From JAKPUX01 sp964436305 (GTDB lineage Bacteria; Zhuqueibacterota; Zhuqueibacteria; Residuimicrobiales; Residuimicrobiaceae), in contig CAYTCI010000003.1 in the NCBI GenBank assembly GCA_964436305.1, forward strand, positions 36,143-100,142: a stretch of 64,000 nt of DNA, written 5' to 3'. The position numbers were made by a program, and so were the translations under genes. Positions 35,270 to 41,919 of this stretch are shown here, one piece after another (position 1 is the stretch's first letter; each line of letters begins with the position of its first letter). The notes under the pieces are model-generated. The model saw nothing but the letters and a program-made list of their open reading frames with translations, did no database searches and had not been told where the DNA came from.

Positions 35270-35300
35270 GCTCAACGGCTTTCAACACTGGTTTGTTGAT

Positions 35301-35322
35301 GCGCCGGCCGGAAGGCCGGCGC
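35301..35322 (-). terminator. Stem-loop between pstS and pstC
   Basis: A perfect 9-bp GC-rich stem (GCGCCGGCC/GGCCGGCGC) with a GGAA-type 4-nt loop and no T-run on the operon strand. It could stabilise the pstS message or partly end transcription after pstS, as intercistronic hairpins do in other binding-protein transporter operons. The role is inferred. Confidence 0.5.
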
Positions 35323-35335
35323 AGGAATTCAGGGC

Positions 35336-36220
35336 TTAAAAACCGGCTTTCTTGTTGTTCTCGAGGTATGGACCGGCGACCGGATAAAAGCCCATCTCCT
35401 CGACCACTCTCTGTCCCTCGGGGCTGAGAATGAAGGCAACGAAATTCTTCAAGCTGCCTTTGGGTTTGCCATTGGTATACTGGAAAAGGGCGCGGGCGAT
35501 GGGATAGGTGCCGGCCTTGATATTGTTTTTATCCAGGGGACTGACTCCCTTGCCGTTGCTTCCGGCGATCTCCAGCACCTTGATGCCGGGGAGAAGCTGG
35601 CCCTTGTCATCGAAGACATAGCCGACACCGACGTAGCTGATGCCCGCCTTGTCAGCGGCGAGGGCATCGATAATCTGGGCGTTGCCGTTCATCTGTTTCA
35701 TTTTGGGTGAGTAATTCTTGTTGCCCAGGACATGCTCCTGAAAGAAGACATAGGTACCGGAGCTGGGCTGACGGCCGTAAAGGGAAATCGGCTTGTCGGG
35801 GCCGCCGAGCTCTTTCCAGTTGGTCACTTCGCCGCGAAAGATGGCGCCCACCTGGGCCATGCTCAGTTTGCTCAGGGGATTGTCCTGATGGACGACCACC
35901 GAAAGGGCATCGATGCCGATGGCGATTTCCGTGGCGACCACACCGTTTTCCTTGGCCGCGGCGTATTCCTTTTCCTTCATCGGCCGGGAAGCGTCGGCAA
36001 CATCGACCTTGTTGGCGATGAGCGCGGCGATACCCACACCCGAGCCGCCGCCGGTGACGGCAATGGCCGTATCGGGATCTTTTTCCATGTAGACTTCAGC
36101 CAGACGCTGGACCAGATTGACCGAGGTGTCAGAGCCCTTGATCTGAATCATGCCCTGCGCAAAGACCGGGACCAAGAAGGCCATCAGGCTGGCGAGGGCG
36201 AGGAGAATGCTTTTTTTCAT
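35336..36220 (-). CDS. pstS: Phosphate-binding periplasmic protein PstS
   Basis: 294 aa with a signal peptide (cleaved near VFAQ). Phosphate-contact motifs: IKGSDTS near the mature N-terminus, TGGGSGVGIAAL, ADASRPMKEKE, and GRQPSSGTYVFFQEHVLG, which is the typical PstS SGT loop. RALFQYTNGKPKG and FILSPEGQRVVEEMGFYP complete the family pattern. It has no lipobox Cys, so it is a soluble periplasmic protein, as in Gram-negatives. AAGGAG upstream of the ATG; 34 bp downstream of the porin gene. Confidence 0.95.
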   Translation of the reverse strand: MKKSILLALASLMAFLVPVFAQGMIQIKGSDTSVNLVQRLAEVYMEKDPDTAIAVTGGGSGVGIAALIANKVDVADASRPMKEKEYAAAKENGVVATEIAIGIDALSVVVHQDNPLSKLSMAQVGAIFRGEVTNWKELGGPDKPISLYGRQPSSGTYVFFQEHVLGNKNYSPKMKQMNGNAQIIDALAADKAGISYVGVGYVFDDKGQLLPGIKVLEIAGSNGKGVSPLDKNNIKAGTYPIARALFQYTNGKPKGSLKNFVAFILSPEGQRVVEEMGFYPVAGPYLENNKKAGF

Positions 36221-36254
36221 GGTGGTGCTCCTTTATTGCTTTGAGGATTTTTCG

Positions 36255-37403
36255 TTATTCGCCGGTGATCTTGCCGGAGTCGAACTTGGCGTAGAGAGTG
36301 AGGCGGGCGGTAACGTCATTTTTCACGCCCTCTTTGGTGTAATTCCGGATCATCACGTTGGGCATCAGGTGCATGTTCGAGACGGGTATGTAGTCCAGAC
36401 CGGCGATAATGAGGGCGTTCTCGTCATCCACGCCGTTGCCGCTGACCTTGCCGCTGGCGAACTTGGTGTAAACGGTGCTGCTGGTATTGGGATCGTACGA
36501 GTCGTAGCGGGCGAAGGCTTTGAGCCTGGCCAGGGGGGTGATCCAGGAACCGAAAACCGAATAGCCCGTCTTGACTACATCCGCTTTTTCGTAACGTGCA
36601 AGCTTGTCATTCTGAATGACCGGGCTGGAGATGCCGGATTTGGTATTGGTGCGCTGGAAGTATTCAGCGCCGACCGAGAACCGGGGCTGGTCATAACCGA
36701 CAAAACCCTTCAGGGTCATGTAGGAGGTGCTGCCGGTATAGTCCTTGCCTGCGCTCGTGGCTGTGGCGGTCTGGAGATCGTTCGGATTTTGTTTTTCATA
36801 GTCGGCATAGCCCTCGATCATCAGCCCTTTGAGCGGCGTGACCCAGAGCGCATACCCGAACTTCTTATAACGGTCGCCTTCAGCGGCGCCATAACCCGGT
36901 CCGTTCATGATCGTCAGCCAGTGGTGCAGTGTTTTGGTCAGATCGCCCTTCAGGGCAAGGCCTAAATCGGCAGAGGAGCTGATCTTGTTCAGATCCATGA
37001 TCGTCTTTTCGATCGAGCGGTAGCCCCAGAGTTCCTCGGAGTTCTTGAAGGCATTGGTTTCGGAGATGCCCAGATAGAGCTTGTGGTTGGGGATTACATT
37101 GCTCCATTCGATGTAGGCGTGTTTGACGAAGGGATTGATCTTGCTGGTGCTGCCAAAACCATTGCTCTCGGACTCGAGGCGGAAACGAACCTTGATGGCG
37201 TCAGTGATGTTGTTTTCGAAGGTGAAATAGATGCGGCGGAACTGAAAAGCGTTGCGGTCCTTTTCAGCCGGGGCACTGTTGTTGAGGTTGTAGTAGTAGT
37301 CGCTGTAAACAACTCCGGAGATGTCGGAGGTGGTTTGGCCGAAGCTCATGACCGGAGCCAGGGCGACCAAGGCCATTACAATCGTTGATACTACTTTTTT
37401 CAT
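36255..37403 (-). CDS. Outer-membrane porin-like protein, first gene of the phosphate operon
   Basis: 382 aa. Signal peptide (MKKVV..SFGQ), then alternating polar/aromatic strands: FRRIYFTFENNITDAIKVRFRLE, HAYIEWSNV, and repeated YAKFD-like strands to the end, consistent with a beta-barrel that resembles O/P-type phosphate porins. I cannot assign a precise family. Its position directly upstream of pstS and downstream of a Pho box supports a role in bringing phosphate, or phosphate esters, across the outer membrane. GGGAGGAG precedes the ATG. Confidence 0.7.
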   Translation of the reverse strand: MKKVVSTIVMALVALAPVMSFGQTTSDISGVVYSDYYYNLNNSAPAEKDRNAFQFRRIYFTFENNITDAIKVRFRLESESNGFGSTSKINPFVKHAYIEWSNVIPNHKLYLGISETNAFKNSEELWGYRSIEKTIMDLNKISSSADLGLALKGDLTKTLHHWLTIMNGPGYGAAEGDRYKKFGYALWVTPLKGLMIEGYADYEKQNPNDLQTATATSAGKDYTGSTSYMTLKGFVGYDQPRFSVGAEYFQRTNTKSGISSPVIQNDKLARYEKADVVKTGYSVFGSWITPLARLKAFARYDSYDPNTSSTVYTKFASGKVSGNGVDDENALIIAGLDYIPVSNMHLMPNVMIRNYTKEGVKNDVTARLTLYAKFDSGKITGE

Positions 37404-37705
37404 TTCTCCTCCCTGAGGGTGAGTGCAGTCTCTTTTTTGCCAAATGGATAGCCCATTTTAGCGCTAAAAGATAGCATAAAATTGTTAACTGGAAATAAAC
37501 GGCGGGTTAAGAAATCATTAAGAGAGGCAGGGTCTCACAATTGCGGTCTATGGCTATAATAAATCTTTTGACTCCATAGAAAATATTACTAGATTAGTCA
37601 GAAGTTGCCTGTCGCCAACCGATGCAAGGCGTAGGGCCCACCCTCCCCTTGTCATGGATGTACGGATCAAAGCAGGTTCCAGCCCACCAAGTTGAGGATG
37701 ATGGA
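37404..37705. promoter_or_regulatory. Divergent regulatory region between the phosphate operon and the OlsF-like gene
   Basis: This 302-bp intergenic segment is AT-richer than the genes around it. It contains the four-copy box at 37484-37521. On the minus strand, a -10-like TATGCT (37478-37473) lies 5 bp below the box, so the box would cover the -20 to -60 region of the porin-pst promoter. On the plus strand, TATAAT at 37555-37560 could be the -10 for the OlsF-like gene. I see no small gene in it. Confidence 0.6.
37484..37521 (-). promoter_or_regulatory. PhoB/PhoP box: four direct repeats at 11-bp spacing
   Basis: Read on the minus strand the units are TTAAT, TTAAC, TTTAT and TTAAC, at forward positions 37517-37521, 37506-37510, 37495-37499 and 37484-37488. 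Each start is exactly 11 bp from the next. TTAACA-like hexamers with 5-bp spacers are the known PhoP-box layout in Firmicutes, and E. coli pho boxes also repeat at 11 bp. The binding protein is inferred to be the PhoB encoded at 31259-31951. Confidence 0.65.
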
Positions 37706-39448
37706 ATGAAAGAGCTGGATGTTCGTGAGATTATCACCGCCAGAGCCCCCGGTTTTTTCCCCCGATATCCGCTTTTTGTCCAGACGCTGATCATACGTTT
37801 GCTTTCCCGGCTCTTGCGGGTGGAGGAGATCAATCATCAGATCCGTAAAAATGCCGGTGTCAAGGGCGTCGCGTTCATTGATGAGGTATTTGAGGATCTC
37901 AATTTTTCCTACTATTTGTCCAGCATCGACCGCAACAAAATCCCCTCCGAAGGCAAGCTGGTGGTGGTTGCCAATCATCCCCTGGGCGCTCTGGACGGCC
38001 TGGCGCTGCTGCGCGCGATCAGTGAGGTCCGGCCGGATGTGCGGATCATAGCCAACGATGTGCTGATGAATTTCGAAAATCTGGAGGAGCTCTTTCTGCC
38101 GTATGATGTTTTTTCCCGGCACATGCAAAAAGAGCACATTGCGCACATCGGCGCAGAACTGCTGCAAGAAAAGGCGATCCTCTTTTTCCCGGCGGCGGAG
38201 GTTTCGCGCCTGACATGGAAGGGCATCCGCGATCCGCAGTGGTTGAATGGTCCGGTTTTTTTCGCCAAAAAGTATGATGCTCCGGTTCTGCCGGTTTTCA
38301 TCAAGGGCCGGAATTCGATCCTCTTTTATGTAATCTCGCTGCTCTATAAAAGGTTCTCTACCCTGCTCCTGCCCCGGGAAATTTTCAACAAACGCGGCAA
38401 ATCCCTGCGTTTTGTGGTCGGTGATCCCATTCCCGGTGCGGTTTTTACGGCTTCTTATATCAAGACCAGGGTCATGAGCCGTCTGCTGCGTAAACAAACC
38501 TATCTCCTCGCCCGAAAAAAAAAGTCCGCCATTTTCAAGACTGAAAAGACCATCATTCATCCCGTCGATCGCCGGCAGCTCAGGGAAGAGCTGGCGTCTT
38601 CCACCTTGCTCGGACAAACCAGCGATGGCAAAAAGATCTATCTGGTGGATTTCGACAAGGCACACCGGGTGATGCGGGAGATCGCGCGCCTGCGGGAACA
38701 GACCTTCCGCAAGGTGGGCGAGGGTACCGGCCTCAAGCTGGATCTGGACCGGTTCGACCGCTATTACCAGCATATCGTGCTCTGGGATGAGGGTCCGCTG
38801 GAGATCATCGGCTCCTACCGCGTGGGTAACTGCCGGCAGATCATCAGCGAACTGGGGGTTGAGGGGCTCTACACCAATACCCTCTTCCGCTACAGCCCGG
38901 CGGCCAGGCCCATCCTCGATCAGGCCCTCGAGCTCGGCCGCAGTTTCGTCCAGATCAAATACTGGAAAAGTAATGCCCTGGATTATCTCTGGCAGGGCAT
39001 CGGCGCCTATCTGATTCGTCATCCGGAGGTGAACTATCTGCTCGGCCCGGTGAGCATCAGCAATACCTACACCGAGCGCGCCAAGGAGCTGCTGGTCTAT
39101 TTTTATCAGACCTGGTTCCCCGGCGATCGGGAATTTGCCCCCCATGTCAGCCCGTTCCGTATTTCGCAGAACAATCAGGCGGAACTCGCTGTGCTCTTCC
39201 CGCGCATAGAGTATCGTCAGGAGCTGCGCAAACTCAAGGAAGCCCTCAAGATGCTCGGCTTTTCCATCCCGGTCCTATACAAGCAGTATTCAGAACTCTG
39301 CGAAGAGGGCGGGGTCGCATTTCTTGATTTTGGCGTCGACAAGGATTTCGGCGACTGCATCGACGGCCTGATCCTCATCCGGATCGACCGGCTTTTACCG
39401 AACAAACGGGAACGGTATATGACAGTCCATCCGGTCGCATCCTCCTGA
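37706..39448 (+). CDS. olsF: OlsF-like bifunctional acyltransferase (ornithine lipid synthesis)
   Basis: 580 aa from ATG 37706 (GAGG 8 bp upstream; an in-frame start at 37622 gives an unconserved extension). The N-terminal half is a PlsC/hemolysin-type O-acyltransferase with NHPLGALD (90-97, an Hx5D variant), FFPAAEVSR and LPVFIKGRNS. The C-terminal half is an OlsB/GNAT-like N-acyltransferase with REQTFRKVGEGTG, DRFDRYYQHIVLWD and GSYRVG. This two-domain order is that of OlsF, which makes ornithine lipid from ornithine and acyl-ACP. Divergent from the pst operon across a Pho box, which fits phosphate-starvation lipid replacement. Confidence 0.78.
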   Translation: MKELDVREIITARAPGFFPRYPLFVQTLIIRLLSRLLRVEEINHQIRKNAGVKGVAFIDEVFEDLNFSYYLSSIDRNKIPSEGKLVVVANHPLGALDGLALLRAISEVRPDVRIIANDVLMNFENLEELFLPYDVFSRHMQKEHIAHIGAELLQEKAILFFPAAEVSRLTWKGIRDPQWLNGPVFFAKKYDAPVLPVFIKGRNSILFYVISLLYKRFSTLLLPREIFNKRGKSLRFVVGDPIPGAVFTASYIKTRVMSRLLRKQTYLLARKKKSAIFKTEKTIIHPVDRRQLREELASSTLLGQTSDGKKIYLVDFDKAHRVMREIARLREQTFRKVGEGTGLKLDLDRFDRYYQHIVLWDEGPLEIIGSYRVGNCRQIISELGVEGLYTNTLFRYSPAARPILDQALELGRSFVQIKYWKSNALDYLWQGIGAYLIRHPEVNYLLGPVSISNTYTERAKELLVYFYQTWFPGDREFAPHVSPFRISQNNQAELAVLFPRIEYRQELRKLKEALKMLGFSIPVLYKQYSELCEEGGVAFLDFGVDKDFGDCIDGLILIRIDRLLPNKRERYMTVHPVASS

Positions 39449-39549
39449 GCAGGCCGGCGAACCGCCGTGGCGGGGGCTGCAATACCCCGCTCTCGTCTCT
39501 CCCGCCGGCTCGGCGCCGGATTATTTGGGGTTTCCCGCGATGGATTGGG

Positions 39550-39578
39550 TTGACATTGTGTGAAAAATTTGGTAATTT
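39550..39578 (+). promoter_or_regulatory. Sigma70-like promoter TTGACA-N17-TAATTT
   Basis: A perfect -35 TTGACA and a TAATTT -10 at exactly 17 bp, about 38 bp before the proposed start of the secreted EF-hand-like protein. It is the best promoter match in the window and probably drives the outer-membrane block that follows. Confidence 0.65.
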
Positions 39579-39615
39579 AATTGCCACTCTTTTATCGGCC
39601 AAAAAGGATTTGCTC

Positions 39616-41886
39616 TTGTCCCCCTCGAAGCGATACCTTCTTCTGATGATGCTTGTTCTCGGCCTGGCCATCCCGGTAGTGGGACAGCCCTCCCGCGATC
39701 AGTTGCCACGCACGGCCCGGCTGCAAAAGAGCGCCGTGGACGATTATTGGCATTCCCATAATGCCGGCAATCTGGGCCTGACGGTGACCAACTATGGGGT
39801 GATCGGCGAGGGATATAACAATGCCAATCAGCCCTCCTGCCTCTACAAGTTGCATGCTGATAATCCGCGCGATCAGATCGAACACATGTCCTTTGGCGGG
39901 CTCTGGATCGGCGGCCGCAGTGGCGCCGATGGCTTAGCGCATGTCTCCACCGCCATCGTCGATGGTGTCTTTGAGGCCGGAGAAGAGGGCTTCGAGTTCA
40001 CCAACACCGCGGATAAAGCGGATACCCTCCGCGAACGCTCCACCATTGTCACCTCGCGCTACTTTTCTCCCGAAGCGGTCTCGCACCAGGATTTTGTCGG
40101 CAACTTTACCGATCTGAACACCCGCGTGCCGGGTACGGATTTCGAGATCCCCAATCATACCCCCCTGGGGCTGAAGGTCCACCTCGAAACCTACGCCTGG
40201 AACTATCCCTACACCGATGCCTTCGTGATCCTCAACTATACCATCACCAATGTCTCACGTTATCCGATTTCCGACCTCTACGCCGGCATCTGGGCTGATG
40301 CTGCGGTCGGCAACATGAACTACACCAGCATCTATGTCTCCGGTGGTGGCTGGTCCTGGTACGACAATTTTAACGGCTTCGACATCGATTATAACATGGC
40401 CTACCAGTTTGATGTCGACGGGGATGACGGTTTCGCGGAAAGCTATTTCGGCCTGCGCTACCTTGGCTCTTCGCGACTGCAGGATTCGGTGCGGGTCAAC
40501 TATGACCAGTGGCGTTGGTCGGCCAGTTCGGCCATGGATTTTCCGGAATATGTCATGCCGGTCGATGATGCCGGGCGTTATGAAGTGCTCAAGGGCCGGC
40601 ATACCGGCAAATACCTCAATGCGGCCAGCGATGGTGGCATTCCCACCGATACCGCCAATCGTGGCAGCTGGATGCTGGTGCTGAGTGCCGGCTCGCTCGG
40701 CGATCTCAAGCCGGGGGCCTCGGCAACCGTGACCTTTGCGGTGGTCTGCGGCTTGTGGGCCACCCGGGAGCGCAGCGATACCCCGGCCCGCCGCGCCAAT
40801 TTGCGCCTTAACTCCGGCTGGGCCCAGATCGCCTACAACGGCGAGGATGTCGATGGCGACGGCAAACTCGATCCCGAGGAGGATACCAATGGCAACGGCC
40901 TCCTCGACAGCAGCGAGGACAGCTACCGCGCCGATCTCGATCTCAACGGCAACCATCGTTGGGATCCGGGCGAATCGGTCTTCGGCGATGGAGATGGCCA
41001 TCTGGATGTTCAGGAGGATACCTATGCCAACCTCCTCAAAGGCATCACGGCCGGCAATGGCGTGATCGACCGCTTCATCCTCCCCAGTCCGCCGCCATCG
41101 CCCAATCTGCTGCTGGTGCCAGGCGAGGGCGAGGTGACCCTCTTCTGGGATAATGTGCCGGAGCTCACCGAGGATCCGATCACCCGCGAGATCGATTTCG
41201 AGGGCTACCGCATCTTCAGCTCGCCCAAGACCGCTGGTTTGGGTGAAGAGAACACCCTGCTGGCCGAATTCGACCAGATCGACAACCAGTTCTATGATAC
41301 CGGATTCGATGCCATCCGCACCGATACGGTCATCGCCGGCCATCGCTATTTTTACCGTTTCACCAACAAGAACCTGCTCTCCGGTTGGCCGGGAGAGTAC
41401 TGGTTCGCGGTCACCGCGTTTGACCGCGGCAATCCCAAGAACAAGCTGCCCAGCCTCGAAAGCTCCATCCTCGAAAACAAGACCTACGCGGTCGTCGGGT
41501 CGCCGGCGCGTCCGGCCGGCAGCAAGCTTGCAGCGGGGGTTTTCCCCAATCCCTACCGGGCCCAGGCGCGCTGGGATGGCGACAGCGACCGGGACAAGAT
41601 GCTCTGGTTCTTCAATTTGCCGGCCGAGGCCGAGGTGCGCATCTATACCCTGGCCGGCGACGTGGTCGACCAGTTCACCCACCACGGCGCCCGCTACAAG
41701 GGGGAGGATGTCGAGCTGATGCAGCAGCGGATCGGTGGCAGCAATACCGTGCTGCCGGGTGGACTACACGCCTGGGATCTCATCTCCGCCTTTGATCAGG
41801 CCATCGCCACCGGACTCTATTTCTTCAGCGTCAAGGATCTGGCCACCGGCGAGATCCAGACCGGGAAATTCGTCGTCATCAAATAA
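39616..41886 (+). CDS. Large secreted protein with Ca-binding-type Asp repeats and T9SS/FlgD-like C-terminus
   Basis: 756 aa from TTG 39616 (AAAGGA 7 bp upstream), giving a clean signal peptide ending VVGQ; the earlier TTG at 39550 lies inside the promoter. The middle is beta-rich with no recognised catalytic domain. At nt 40846-41030 there are four Asp-rich loops (DVDGDGKLDPEED, DTNGNGLLDSSED, DLDLNGNHRWDPGES, FGDGDGHLDVQED) of dockerin/thrombospondin-3 type that would bind calcium. The C-terminus (ATGLYFFSVKDLATGEIQTG, ending KFVVIK) resembles type IX secretion or FlgD-Ig sorting tails. Probably surface-exposed; function unknown. Confidence 0.7.
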   Translation: MSPSKRYLLLMMLVLGLAIPVVGQPSRDQLPRTARLQKSAVDDYWHSHNAGNLGLTVTNYGVIGEGYNNANQPSCLYKLHADNPRDQIEHMSFGGLWIGGRSGADGLAHVSTAIVDGVFEAGEEGFEFTNTADKADTLRERSTIVTSRYFSPEAVSHQDFVGNFTDLNTRVPGTDFEIPNHTPLGLKVHLETYAWNYPYTDAFVILNYTITNVSRYPISDLYAGIWADAAVGNMNYTSIYVSGGGWSWYDNFNGFDIDYNMAYQFDVDGDDGFAESYFGLRYLGSSRLQDSVRVNYDQWRWSASSAMDFPEYVMPVDDAGRYEVLKGRHTGKYLNAASDGGIPTDTANRGSWMLVLSAGSLGDLKPGASATVTFAVVCGLWATRERSDTPARRANLRLNSGWAQIAYNGEDVDGDGKLDPEEDTNGNGLLDSSEDSYRADLDLNGNHRWDPGESVFGDGDGHLDVQEDTYANLLKGITAGNGVIDRFILPSPPPSPNLLLVPGEGEVTLFWDNVPELTEDPITREIDFEGYRIFSSPKTAGLGEENTLLAEFDQIDNQFYDTGFDAIRTDTVIAGHRYFYRFTNKNLLSGWPGEYWFAVTAFDRGNPKNKLPSLESSILENKTYAVVGSPARPAGSKLAAGVFPNPYRAQARWDGDSDRDKMLWFFNLPAEAEVRIYTLAGDVVDQFTHHGARYKGEDVELMQQRIGGSNTVLPGGLHAWDLISAFDQAIATGLYFFSVKDLATGEIQTGKFVVIK

Positions 41887-41919
41887 AAGGCTGTCCCACT
41901 AATTTGTGCAGGAGTTGGT

